A stretch of DNA of 64,000 nt, taken from assembly GCF_016624945.1 (NCBI RefSeq), contig NZ_JACVUI010000012.1:19444-83443 (forward strand), given 5' to 3'. The stretch's first letter is position 1, and the number at the start of each line of letters is the position of its first letter. The stretch comes from Acinetobacter sp. S54. Lineage in GTDB: Bacteria; Pseudomonadota; Gammaproteobacteria; Pseudomonadales; Moraxellaceae. Below are positions 37,124 to 46,085 of this stretch, one piece after another. The notes under the pieces are model-generated. The model did no database searches and was not told where the DNA came from. It worked only from the letters and a program-made list of their open reading frames with translations. A program made the translations under genes and the position numbers.

Positions 37124-39422
37124 ATGTAGCGTTGTCTGGTTGATCATGCTTATGCTGATCAGTCTGATGATGGGCGTAGCATGGCTAAAAAAAGAGATTC
37201 ATATTCAGACTAATATTTTTGCCTTGTTGCCTAAGCTCAATCAGAATACTCATTTAGCCGAGACGCAAAATTATGTGAGTGAGCAGCTAAACAACACTAT
37301 TTTTGTCGTTATTGATGCGAAAAATAGTCAGCAGTTACAGCAGGCAACGGATTATTTGCAAGGTGCAGTTAGTCAAAGTAATGTGTTTGAACCTTTACAA
37401 ACTCAAGTAGACACTGAACAATTAGGCCGAATTTTATATCAGCATCGTGCTGGTTTACTCAGTCAGGACGACCAACAGTTACTTGATCAAAAAGAGTATA
37501 CAAGTCTAACTGAAAAAAGTTTGATGCAACTGTTTACGCCAGGTTTGCCTGTAAGTGCCGATAGTTTAAAGCAAGATCCATTGATGTTATTTAGCCGTTA
37601 TTTGCTTGGGGTGAGTCAACAGGTACAGCATAACAATGTGGAACTGGAAGATGGTTTTGCTACGATTCATGATCATGACAAAATCTCACGGTTATTTACC
37701 CTAAAATTAAAACAAAGTCCTTATAACATTGATTATCAGGAACAAGCCTCGGCATGGATAGATGCGACAACGCAGCACCTTGCCAAAATGCAGGTTCAAA
37801 GTCATTGGACGGGCACTTTACTATTCTCCAATTATGGTACGCAGTCTGCCAAACAGGAAATCTCGACCATCGGCGTAGGTTCAAGTCTAGGGCTAATTTT
37901 GTTGGTCTGGTTTGGTTTTCGTTCGTTGCGGCCTTTATTGACAGAGTTTGTTGCTGTTTCTACAGGCTGTTTAGTGGCTTTCGCTGCCACTCATTGGATA
38001 TTTGGTGAAATTCACCTGATGACATTGGTCTTTGGTGCAAGCTTAATTGGTGTCTGTGTCGATTTCTCATTTTACTTTATGGCCATGCAATCACAGCATC
38101 GCAAACTGAGTGGCTTTGAGGTGCTACGTCCGCTATTGCCGAGTTTGTTTATGGGCCTGATGACCACCGTGGTTGCTTATGTATTTTTGAGTTTCACACC
38201 ATTTCCTGGGTTTAAACAGATCGCCGTATTTTCGATTGTTGGTTTGGCCTCAGCTTGGTTGACCAGTATTTTATTACTGCCGCGTTTACCTGCATTGAAC
38301 GCTGAACCTGCAATTCATCGATTAAAGTGGATTGGTGAAATTCGTATTTGGTTTCAACACCATAAGCTAATTCGTTATGGTAGTTTATTGGCCATCATAT
38401 TCATTGGAATCAGTAGTTTATTTTTTTTGAAAACCAATGATGATATTCGCAATCTGCAAAGTATGGATAAAGCTTTAAAGCAGGAAGACCAATATGTTCG
38501 TGAACGCTTTATGGATCAACAAGGGAGTGATTATTTTGTAGTGCAGGGACGTACTCCAGAACAAATGCAAGCTAACGAGCAAATCCTGATTCAAGCGCTA
38601 GAGCATTTAAAAAATCAAGATCAACTGACAAGTTTTCAGGCGTTGGGACAATTGATTCCATCGCAGCAACAGCAACGGCAGAATATTACCCAACTTCAAT
38701 CTATTCCAGAACCTGTTTTAACACAGTATGCGCAAAATATAGGACTATCTGTAAATGAACTAAAAATATGGCAACAACAGTTAACCCAGTTGCCATTATT
38801 AACACTTCAGGATTTTAACCAGCATCCATTGGCTTTTTTACAGGTTCATTCCAATGAACGTTTGGTACTTTTAAACGGAATTAAGGATGTCGATGCCTTA
38901 AAGCAGTTGCAAAATGAGCAAGTGATTTTGCAGCAACCCATGACCCAGTTATCTGATTTATTTAAGCAACATCGTTTGCAGGCTCAGTATTTACTTATTT
39001 ATGCGTTGATTGCACTTGCGATTGGTTTGGGCGTGATTTATGGCTGGCGTTCTATCGTTCCGTTGGTCATGCCTGTTAGTCTTGCTCTATTGACGACTTT
39101 TGCGATACAGGCATGGTTGGGTGTTGAGCTAAATTTATTTAGTATAATGGGTACTTTTCTGATTGTCGGTATTGGGGTCGATTATGCGATTTTTTATCGA
39201 CATGGTCATGATCATCCGCAAATCGTAGGTATGGCATTATTCTTATGTATGATGTCAACGTTGTTAGGCTTTGGTTTACTATCGCTTAGTCATACCTATG
39301 CGATTCATTGTTTTGGTTTAACTGTACTTTTTGGGGTCATTTTTTCATTTATTTATGCCACATTGTTTACTCCATCTGATGAACAACATGTGGTGATTTC
39401 GCACTATCAGTCAAAGAACTGA
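37092..39422 (+). CDS. MMPL/RND-type exporter (aryl polyene cluster)
   Basis: 776 residues, inner-membrane RND superfamily protein with two symmetrical halves. Each half has one N-terminal helix, a periplasmic domain and about five clustered helices (first cluster about 255-410, second about 635-765, for example SIMGTFLIVGIGVDYAIFY). MMPL proteins in APE and hopanoid systems export large lipids from the inner membrane. Working partner of the LolA-like protein, with which it overlaps by 32 bases. Confidence 0.9.
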   Translation: MNKYFSNWQNKCSVVWLIMLMLISLMMGVAWLKKEIHIQTNIFALLPKLNQNTHLAETQNYVSEQLNNTIFVVIDAKNSQQLQQATDYLQGAVSQSNVFEPLQTQVDTEQLGRILYQHRAGLLSQDDQQLLDQKEYTSLTEKSLMQLFTPGLPVSADSLKQDPLMLFSRYLLGVSQQVQHNNVELEDGFATIHDHDKISRLFTLKLKQSPYNIDYQEQASAWIDATTQHLAKMQVQSHWTGTLLFSNYGTQSAKQEISTIGVGSSLGLILLVWFGFRSLRPLLTEFVAVSTGCLVAFAATHWIFGEIHLMTLVFGASLIGVCVDFSFYFMAMQSQHRKLSGFEVLRPLLPSLFMGLMTTVVAYVFLSFTPFPGFKQIAVFSIVGLASAWLTSILLLPRLPALNAEPAIHRLKWIGEIRIWFQHHKLIRYGSLLAIIFIGISSLFFLKTNDDIRNLQSMDKALKQEDQYVRERFMDQQGSDYFVVQGRTPEQMQANEQILIQALEHLKNQDQLTSFQALGQLIPSQQQQRQNITQLQSIPEPVLTQYAQNIGLSVNELKIWQQQLTQLPLLTLQDFNQHPLAFLQVHSNERLVLLNGIKDVDALKQLQNEQVILQQPMTQLSDLFKQHRLQAQYLLIYALIALAIGLGVIYGWRSIVPLVMPVSLALLTTFAIQAWLGVELNLFSIMGTFLIVGIGVDYAIFYRHGHDHPQIVGMALFLCMMSTLLGFGLLSLSHTYAIHCFGLTVLFGVIFSFIYATLFTPSDEQHVVISHYQSKN

Positions 39423-39444
39423 AATTAAATAAGGTCATTGCGCC

Positions 39445-40755
39445 ATGCAAGATATGCAACAAAATACGATACAACAAACAGATGTAATAATTATTGGGGC
39501 AGGTCCATCGGGAAGTTCAGCAGCCGCTCTATTGCGCCAAAAAGGCCTTCAAGTCACCATTATTGAAAAACAACATTTTCCTCGTTTTTCAATTGGTGAG
39601 TCTTTATTGCCACAGTGTATGGTCTTTTTAGAGGAAGCAGATTTATTAGGCGCTGTGCGTGAACATGTTGAAAAATGTGCCTTCCAGTTTAAAAATGGTG
39701 CTGCATTTTTACGTGGAGACCAGCATAGTTTTTATGATTTTACTCAAAAGTTTAGTGAGGGGCCAGGAACAACATGGCAAGTTCGCCGTGCTGATTTCGA
39801 TCAGTTATTGGCCGAGCAGGCGCAAGCTCTTGGCGCAGTCATTCGATTTGGACATGAGGTGATTGCCGTTGATGTTGAAACTTCACAACCGATTTTAACG
39901 ATTCAGCCTGAACAGGGTGAAGCCTATCAAATACAATCAAAATTTTTGTTGGATGCCAGTGGTTTTGGGCGAATTTTACCTAAATTTTTAAATCTGGAAT
40001 CTCCTTCAAACTTCCCTGTACGTCGTGCTTTGTTTACGCATATTGAAGATGGGATAGGTAATCACTCCGACTTTGATCGCAATAAAATTTTGATTACTGT
40101 CCATGATAACGATCACCGTGCGTGGTATTGGCTAATTCCTTTTGCGGACGGTCGCAGTTCTTTTGGTGTAGTGGCCGAGCAGGATTTTTTTGATGCTTAT
40201 CTGACTGGTGATGCTGAACAAGATCAAAATGAAGTTTTACTAAAACGGATTTTGGCAGACGATGTGAGCCTGTCTAAAATTCTTGGTCAGGCAAAGTTTG
40301 ATACACCCGTGCGTACATTGGTCGGCTACTCGGCCAATGTCAAACATCTGGCACAGTCGAATTATGCGTTATTGGGCAATGCAGGAGAGTTTTTAGATCC
40401 TGTGTTTTCATCCGGGGTGACCATTGCCCTAAAATCATCTAGCTTAGCGATTCCACTGGTGGAGCGTACGATCAATGGTGAAAAGATTGATTGGTTAACA
40501 GAATATGAACAACCGTTGCGTCAGGGAATCAATGTATTTCGTGCTTATGTTGAAGCATGGTATACAGGCGAGTTTCAAGATGTTGTATTTTCTAAACATA
40601 AAAATCCTGAAATTGAACGTATGATCGCATCACTTTTGGCAGGTTATGCATGGGATGAACGTAATCCTATGTATAAAAATGCAAAACGTCGTCTAGCCAC
40701 TCTGGCCGAATATTGTCGTGAAGATGTTTCACCTGCACAGTTATCGGAAATTTAA
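39445..40755 (+). CDS. FAD-dependent oxidoreductase, halogenase/geranylgeranyl-reductase-like (aryl polyene cluster)
   Basis: 436 residues. The dinucleotide-binding motif VIIIGAGPSGSSAAALLRQ is at about 14-32, followed by PRFSIGESLLPQCM, the family signature of tryptophan-halogenase and geranylgeranyl-reductase-like flavoproteins. The FAD-contact motif GEFLDPVFSSGV is near 310. A halogenase WxWxIP motif is not seen (WYWLIPFADG is only similar), so a hydroxylase or reductase acting on the aryl head or polyene is more likely. 22 bases after the exporter. Confidence 0.82.
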   Translation: MQDMQQNTIQQTDVIIIGAGPSGSSAAALLRQKGLQVTIIEKQHFPRFSIGESLLPQCMVFLEEADLLGAVREHVEKCAFQFKNGAAFLRGDQHSFYDFTQKFSEGPGTTWQVRRADFDQLLAEQAQALGAVIRFGHEVIAVDVETSQPILTIQPEQGEAYQIQSKFLLDASGFGRILPKFLNLESPSNFPVRRALFTHIEDGIGNHSDFDRNKILITVHDNDHRAWYWLIPFADGRSSFGVVAEQDFFDAYLTGDAEQDQNEVLLKRILADDVSLSKILGQAKFDTPVRTLVGYSANVKHLAQSNYALLGNAGEFLDPVFSSGVTIALKSSSLAIPLVERTINGEKIDWLTEYEQPLRQGINVFRAYVEAWYTGEFQDVVFSKHKNPEIERMIASLLAGYAWDERNPMYKNAKRRLATLAEYCREDVSPAQLSEI

Positions 40756-40756
40756 G

Positions 40757-41293
40757 ATGCAATGGATTCGCTTATTTGTATTGAGTTTTACATTTACTGC
40801 ATTTGCAGGTTGTCAACATATTATGCCAAAAGCTGAGGGTCTTGAGAGTGCCACATGGCAGCAGCAAGCGTATCAGCGTCAAGATCAGGTGGATGTACAA
40901 TGGCATAAACAAAGTTTTAGTTTCCTGCTATATCAACAGCAGCAGGGGCAGGTACTTAATTTAATTGCCTTAAGTTTAACAGGCCAACCGTTATTTCAAG
41001 TTGAATATAATGGCCAAGATGTACTAGTGAAACAGCGTATTGAACAAATGCGTTTATTACCGTTCGAGTTTTTAGTCCGTGATATTTTATGGGCGACTTA
41101 TCCTGATTTTCCTAGCCAGAAGTCAAAGATCGTTGAAAAAAAATTGAATAAAATTGATCAAGAGATTTATATTCAAAAAAAATTGGTTTTAAAGATTCAG
41201 CACCAACACGATCAGATTTATCTTGATAATATTCAGGTGCCTTATCAAATGACGTTTTCACCGATTGAAAATACTTTGCAGTCCAATGAATAG
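40757..41293 (+). CDS. DUF3261 lipoprotein (aryl polyene cluster)
   Basis: 178 residues from the ATG at 40757, one base after the oxidoreductase stop. The signal peptide ends with lipobox FAGC, so it is a lipoprotein, most likely in the outer membrane. The rest is a beta-rich domain typical of DUF3261 proteins, which are found almost only in APE clusters. It may receive the polyene at the outer membrane. Function not demonstrated. Confidence 0.83.
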   Translation: MQWIRLFVLSFTFTAFAGCQHIMPKAEGLESATWQQQAYQRQDQVDVQWHKQSFSFLLYQQQQGQVLNLIALSLTGQPLFQVEYNGQDVLVKQRIEQMRLLPFEFLVRDILWATYPDFPSQKSKIVEKKLNKIDQEIYIQKKLVLKIQHQHDQIYLDNIQVPYQMTFSPIENTLQSNE

Positions 41294-41301
41294 ATAACAT
41301 T

Positions 41302-42507
41302 ATGCAACAAGAATCACATCCTTGTGCCGTTGGCATTCAGTTCAGTTGTAGTCTTTCCGCACTCGGACAGAGTTCGCAACAGTTACGTGAGTATTTGACT
41401 GGATTAGACGATACTTTATCCTTACAGTCAGGTTGGTTACCCGAGCGTCCAGTTTGGGTGGGGGCTTATACAGGGCATTTGATTGAAGATTTACCAAGTG
41501 ACTGCGCGCCTTGGGCATCTCGTAATTTACGCTTTGCCATCACTGCATTGCAGCAGATTGAAAGACCATTACGTCAATTTACTCAGCATATTCATCCAAG
41601 CCGTTTAGCGATCATCGTAGGAACTTCAACTTCTGGTATTTCGGATAATGAGCCATTATTAGCCAAATATTTTGAAGGAAAGACGGATATCTCCATTGAT
41701 CATCACAAACAGGAAATGAATGCCTTGGCCAAAGGGCTACAGGCCTATCTGGGCTGGCAGGGCGCAGCCTATACAATTTCAACGGCCTGTTCCTCTAGTG
41801 CCAAAGCATTTATTGCAGGGCAACGCTTACTTCAAGCTGGAATTGCTGATGCTGTTTTGGTGGGGGGAGTAGATACCTTATGTCGTTTGACTTTAAACGG
41901 TTTTTATAGTCTAGAGAGTTTATCTACAGGTATTTGTCAGCCCTGTGGTTTAAAACGAGAGGGTATTAATATTGGCGAAGCCGCCAGTTTATTTTTACTC
42001 ACCCCAGATTCTGCTCCTGTAATGTTCCTGGGTGGAGGAGAGTCGATGGATGCTTGGCATATTTCTGCTCCGCAGCCAGAAGGACTGGGTGCGGCTCAGG
42101 CTATGCAACGAGCTTTGGCTCATGCCCAACTCAATGCTGATCAGATTGATTATTTAAATTTGCACGGCACGGCCACACTGCAAAATGATGCAATGGAAAT
42201 AAAAGCTGTACGTCAAGTTTTTGCAGATCATCCTGTACATTTAAGTAGTAGCAAACATAAAACGGGACATTGTCTGGGGGCAGCTGGTGCGGTAGAAGCT
42301 TATATTTGCCAGCAAGTATTACTCGATCACGCATGGTTGCCATTGCACCAACAAGGTGAGATTGATCCTGAACTCGCGGATCAAAACTTTGTGTATCAAA
42401 GTGATATCAGTAAAAAAATAGTTGAACGGCCTCTGCGTTATGTAATGAGCAATTCTTTTGCATTTGGTGGCAGTAATGTCAGTCTGGTTTTTGCAAGGAC
42501 ATCATGA
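41302..42507 (+). CDS. Beta-ketoacyl-ACP synthase A (aryl polyene cluster)
   Basis: 401-residue decarboxylating condensing enzyme with an intact triad: Cys163 (STACSSSAKA), His288 (LNLHGTATLQND) and His323 (KHKTGHCLGAAG). Sequence is divergent from FabB/FabF, consistent with a specialised polyene ketosynthase. It probably works with the other KS or the short chain-length-factor protein. 8 bases after the lipoprotein gene; overlaps the dehydratase gene. Confidence 0.93.
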   Translation: MQQESHPCAVGIQFSCSLSALGQSSQQLREYLTGLDDTLSLQSGWLPERPVWVGAYTGHLIEDLPSDCAPWASRNLRFAITALQQIERPLRQFTQHIHPSRLAIIVGTSTSGISDNEPLLAKYFEGKTDISIDHHKQEMNALAKGLQAYLGWQGAAYTISTACSSSAKAFIAGQRLLQAGIADAVLVGGVDTLCRLTLNGFYSLESLSTGICQPCGLKREGINIGEAASLFLLTPDSAPVMFLGGGESMDAWHISAPQPEGLGAAQAMQRALAHAQLNADQIDYLNLHGTATLQNDAMEIKAVRQVFADHPVHLSSSKHKTGHCLGAAGAVEAYICQQVLLDHAWLPLHQQGEIDPELADQNFVYQSDISKKIVERPLRYVMSNSFAFGGSNVSLVFARTS

Positions 42508-42950
42508 TGAATATTCTGGAAAAAGCAATTGAATATATTCCGCATCAGGCACCGATGGTATTTATTGATGATTTGATCGAAATTTCTGAATATGGTGCTG
42601 TTGCTCGCTTAAATATTCGCTCAGAATTATTATTTTGTGAAATAGAGGGCTTGCCTACATGGACCAGTATTGAGTTGATGGCACAAACCATCAGTGCTTA
42701 TTCAGGTTGGAAAGGGCAGCAACAAGGTCATACTCCTCGAATTGGTTTTTTATTGGGAACACGTAAGTTAAATCTGCCTATCCCTTTTTTTGAAATGGGG
42801 CGTGTTTTATTGATACGGGTTGAACAGCAATATTTACATGAAGGTTTGGGACAATTTGCCTGTGAGATTGAGTATAAAAATCATAAAATCTCGGCCTTGT
42901 TAAGTGTTTATGAGCCGACAGGCTATCAAGATAATAAGGAAAATTTGTGA
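42504..42950 (+). CDS. Hotdog 3-hydroxyacyl-ACP dehydratase (aryl polyene cluster)
   Basis: 148-residue hotdog-fold protein. YIPHQAPMVFIDDLIEI is the FabZ-like opening (His13 motif), and SIELMAQTISAYSGW a conserved central helix with the acidic residue. Together with the dehydratase domain fused to the ligase this gives two dehydratases per cluster, as in other APE systems. Overlaps both neighbours by 4 bases. Two ATG codons in a row leave the start one residue uncertain. Confidence 0.87.
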   Translation: MMNILEKAIEYIPHQAPMVFIDDLIEISEYGAVARLNIRSELLFCEIEGLPTWTSIELMAQTISAYSGWKGQQQGHTPRIGFLLGTRKLNLPIPFFEMGRVLLIRVEQQYLHEGLGQFACEIEYKNHKISALLSVYEPTGYQDNKENL

Positions 42951-43672
42951 ATAGACGAATTTTAGTCACTGGCTCAAGTCGCGGAATTGGTAAAGCAATT
43001 GCTTTGCAGTTGGCGCAGGCAGGGTTTGATGTCACCGTTCATGCACGTTCCCGTGTGGAAGAGGCGCAGGGTGTTGCCGAGCAGATCAGAGCATTAGGAC
43101 AAACTAGTCATGTGCTCATGTTTGATGTAACTGAACGCGATGTCGTTCGTCAGATGCTTGAGCAAGATATTGAAGTTCATGGTGCATTTTATGGTGTGGT
43201 TCTAAATGCAGGCCTAACACATGATGCTGCTTTTCCAGCATTGAGTGATCATGAATGGGATGAAGTAATTTCGACTTCTTTGGATGGTTTTTATAATGTT
43301 CTTAAACCTTTAATTATGCCCATGATTCATCTTAAACAAGGCGGTCGTATCGTTACATTATCTTCAGTATCCGGAGTGATGGGAAATCGTGGTCAGGTTA
43401 ACTATAGTGCCGCAAAGGCAGGCTTAATCGGGGCGACTAAGGCTTTATCATTGGAATTGGCGAAACGTAAAATAACGGTCAATTGCGTGGCTCCGGGACT
43501 AATTGAAACTGAAATGGTAACTGAAGAAATAAAACAACATGCCTTAAAAATGATTCCACTACAACGGATGGGGAATGTAAATGAAGTCGCCAGTGTGGTG
43601 AAATTTTTGTGTTCAGATGACGCATCCTATATCACTCGACAAGTATTTTCAGTCAATGGAGGACTGATTTAA
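42947..43672 (+). CDS. 3-oxoacyl-ACP reductase, FabG-like (aryl polyene cluster)
   Basis: 241 residues, short-chain dehydrogenase starting at GTG. NADPH site TGSSRGIGKAIA (about 7-18), NAG in LNAGLTHDA, catalytic Ser in TLSSVSG, and YSAAK with Tyr and Lys. It reduces the beta-keto intermediate in each cycle, after which the dehydratases form the double bond. No enoyl reductase is present, so double bonds are kept. Overlaps adjacent genes. Confidence 0.93.
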   Translation: MNRRILVTGSSRGIGKAIALQLAQAGFDVTVHARSRVEEAQGVAEQIRALGQTSHVLMFDVTERDVVRQMLEQDIEVHGAFYGVVLNAGLTHDAAFPALSDHEWDEVISTSLDGFYNVLKPLIMPMIHLKQGGRIVTLSSVSGVMGNRGQVNYSAAKAGLIGATKALSLELAKRKITVNCVAPGLIETEMVTEEIKQHALKMIPLQRMGNVNEVASVVKFLCSDDASYITRQVFSVNGGLI

Positions 43673-44895
43673 TGAAGCGTGTGGTTGTAACAGGCATGGC
43701 GGGGATTACTTCATTAGGTGAAACCGCAGATGCTATTTTTGAACAATTTTCTCAGAGTAAAAGCGGCATTCGTTATATGCCAGATTGGGAACAATACACA
43801 GATTTGCGTACCAAACTGGGTGGCCCTATAGAGAATTTTACGGTTCCCAAACATTTTAACCGTAAAGTAACACGTGGTATGGGACGCGTTGCCTTGATGT
43901 CTGTTGTTTGTGCGGAAAATGCACTAGCAGATGCAGGGTTACTAGAGAATTCAATCCTCAAAAGTGGCGAGGCTGGCGTAGCATTTGGTTCTTCCGCAGG
44001 GAGTGTTGATGCTATTCGAGAGTTTGGATGCATGTTGATTGATAACGACATGACCAAGATGAATGCAACCACTTATATTCGAATGATGTCGCATACCAGT
44101 GCCGTGAATATGACCGTTTATTTCGGTTTGAAAGGTTTAACGCTTCCTACTTCCAGCGCATGTACATCAGGCTCAATGGCTATTGGTCAAGCTTTTGAAG
44201 CGATTAAATACGGTAAACAAACCGTTATGTTGGCCGGTGGTGCGGAAGAATTAAGTGCTGCTGGAGCTGCTGTATTTGATGTGTTACTGGCCACCAGTGG
44301 TATGAACGATCAGCCAGAACACACACCGCGTCCATTTGATCAAAAACGTGATGGGCTGGTAATTGGTGAAGGGGCAGGGTGTTTAATTTTAGAAGAATAC
44401 GAACATGCCAAAGCCCGTGGTGCCAAAATCTATGCAGAGATTTTGGGCTATGGCAGCAATACCGATGGACAACACGTAACTCGGCCTGATCAAGATATGA
44501 TGGCACGTTGTATGCAACTTGCTCTGAAAGATGCTGGACTTGAGGCGGAACACATAGAGTATGTTAATGCACATGGCACATCGACTGATCAGGGAGATAT
44601 TGCTGAAACTCAAGCGACTGCACAGGTTCTGGGTAAAAAACCGATTAGCTCGCTGAAAAGTTATTTTGGTCATACGCTTGGTGCTTGTGGTGCGATCGAA
44701 GCGTGGCTGAGTATCGAAATGATGCATCGGAAGCAATTTATTCCGACTCTAAATCTGGATGATGTTGATCCGCTTTGTGGTGATCTGGATTATATTACTG
44801 AGCAGGCTAGACCTTTAAATGCCAATATTATTATGAGTAACAATTTTGCCTTTGGGGGAATTAATACCTCCTTGATTTTTAAAAACCTTAAATAA
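43672..44895 (+). CDS. Beta-ketoacyl-ACP synthase B, FabF-like (aryl polyene cluster)
   Basis: 407 residues with the triad Cys164 (TSSACTSGSMA), His301 (VNAHGTSTDQGD) and His334 (SYFGHTLGACG). More FabF-like than KS A. Probably the main extender ketosynthase of the polyene. Starts one base inside the reductase gene's stop. The small secreted protein and the phosphopantetheinyl transferase follow. Confidence 0.94.
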   Translation: MKRVVVTGMAGITSLGETADAIFEQFSQSKSGIRYMPDWEQYTDLRTKLGGPIENFTVPKHFNRKVTRGMGRVALMSVVCAENALADAGLLENSILKSGEAGVAFGSSAGSVDAIREFGCMLIDNDMTKMNATTYIRMMSHTSAVNMTVYFGLKGLTLPTSSACTSGSMAIGQAFEAIKYGKQTVMLAGGAEELSAAGAAVFDVLLATSGMNDQPEHTPRPFDQKRDGLVIGEGAGCLILEEYEHAKARGAKIYAEILGYGSNTDGQHVTRPDQDMMARCMQLALKDAGLEAEHIEYVNAHGTSTDQGDIAETQATAQVLGKKPISSLKSYFGHTLGACGAIEAWLSIEMMHRKQFIPTLNLDDVDPLCGDLDYITEQARPLNANIIMSNNFAFGGINTSLIFKNLK

Positions 44896-44907
44896 GAGGA
44901 AAATAAC

Positions 44908-45342
44908 ATGTCACTGAAGAAACAACTTAGCTTTGCTGTACTGTGTATGGGATTAATGGGAACTGCACAGGCCGCAGATCAGGTTCATGAGCTTGATTTT
45001 AAAGCCGCCGTTGAACGTGCAGTTGCAGATGGGGCATTGGATGGTTCAGTTAAATTTTATTTGAGTGGAACCAAATCTGGTGGACGCGTATTGCAGCAGG
45101 GGATCGTTACCAATAAAAAGACCAACGGTTTTGCTAAATCAGCAGAAACGTCTTGTGACTGGGTTTTACGTTCAGCACTGATTCAGTTGCAAAATTCAGC
45201 TAAAGCCAAAGGCGGCAATGCTGTGACTAACATTGTGAGCTATTTTAAATCTAATGAAGCGAAAAGTACGACCACGTACCAATGTTACAAAGGAATGGCT
45301 GTAGCAAGCGTGGCATTAAAAGGCGATATTGTTAAGTTTTAA
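44908..45342 (+). CDS. Small secreted protein of the aryl polyene cluster
   Basis: 144 residues. Cleavable signal peptide ending AQAA near residue 22, then a mature protein of about 120 residues with two cysteines (SCDWVLRSAL and YQCYKG) able to form a periplasmic disulfide. Relatives are often mislabelled as excinuclease subunits, but nothing in it is ATPase-like. Strong AGAGGAAAA ribosome-binding site. Linked to polyene transport or anchoring only by position. Confidence 0.75.
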   Translation: MSLKKQLSFAVLCMGLMGTAQAADQVHELDFKAAVERAVADGALDGSVKFYLSGTKSGGRVLQQGIVTNKKTNGFAKSAETSCDWVLRSALIQLQNSAKAKGGNAVTNIVSYFKSNEAKSTTTYQCYKGMAVASVALKGDIVKF

Positions 45343-45378
45343 GTTAGCCTAAATCTGTTGTAATCAAGACGTGAGCCA

Positions 45379-46035
45379 ATGACCATGAAAAATATTCAAG
45401 TGTATATTCGATCATTGGCCGATCTTCTGGATCTATCTATTCAAGATTTTGTCAGTCGTTCTGAATATCATCACTATAAAAAAGTACGCATTTATCAATA
45501 TCGGGATGAATTAATTGCTAAAGCTTTGAATATTCCCATTTTACAATTGCATTATGAAACGGCGGAACAAGGTAAACCTTATCTCCAGAATCAATCTCTA
45601 CATTTTAATCATTCACACAGTCAGGATGATTATGCATTAGCGCTCAGCCAGAATGTTCAGGATTTGGGGATCGATATTGAAAGTCTGGATCGTAAGATTC
45701 GTTTTGAAGCACTAGCCAAACATGCTTTTCATCCTGAAGAATACCAGTGCTGGAAAGCGCTTGAGGAAGATGTGCATTACTGGTTTAAAGTGTGGACCAC
45801 GAAAGAAGCTATTTTAAAAGCCCACGGTATGGGGATTCGTCTAGATCTAAATACTCTCAATACCCAAATGCATCCTACGCATGACAGCGGTCAAATTATT
45901 GATGATCGTTTAGGCATATTTGCCTACCAATGTTTTGATTTAGGACATGCCATGCTCAGTGTGGCTTGGCGTTCGGGAATGGGGTGTGGTGCGTTTGTCG
46001 TACCAAAAATTCAGATTTTGAAAGAAAGTATATAA
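45379..46035 (+). CDS. 4'-phosphopantetheinyl transferase, Sfp-type (aryl polyene cluster)
   Basis: 218 residues. The Mg2+/CoA motifs DLGIDIESLDR (about 98-108) and FKVWTTKEAILKAHGMGI (about 138-155) are intact. It attaches the phosphopantetheine arm to the cluster's ACPs. As the last gene, it makes the cluster self-sufficient for ACP activation. An ATG two codons later is an equally good start. A bidirectional terminator follows. Confidence 0.93.
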   Translation: MTMKNIQVYIRSLADLLDLSIQDFVSRSEYHHYKKVRIYQYRDELIAKALNIPILQLHYETAEQGKPYLQNQSLHFNHSHSQDDYALALSQNVQDLGIDIESLDRKIRFEALAKHAFHPEEYQCWKALEEDVHYWFKVWTTKEAILKAHGMGIRLDLNTLNTQMHPTHDSGQIIDDRLGIFAYQCFDLGHAMLSVAWRSGMGCGAFVVPKIQILKESI

Positions 46036-46068
46036 AAAATGCCAGTATTTCACTGGCATTTTAGTTTT
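46036..46068. terminator. Bidirectional terminator between the polyene cluster and secF
   Basis: Stem AAATGCCAGT / ACTGGCATTT with a 5-base loop and T-rich flanks on both strands. It ends the plus-strand polyene operon and the minus-strand secDF transcript. Confidence 0.82.
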
Positions 46069-46085
46069 AATTTCTTGAAGGACAC

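Noticed and set aside
39445..40755. Flavin-dependent halogenase
   Set aside because: The WxWxIP motif of true halogenases is not present; only the fold family is shared.
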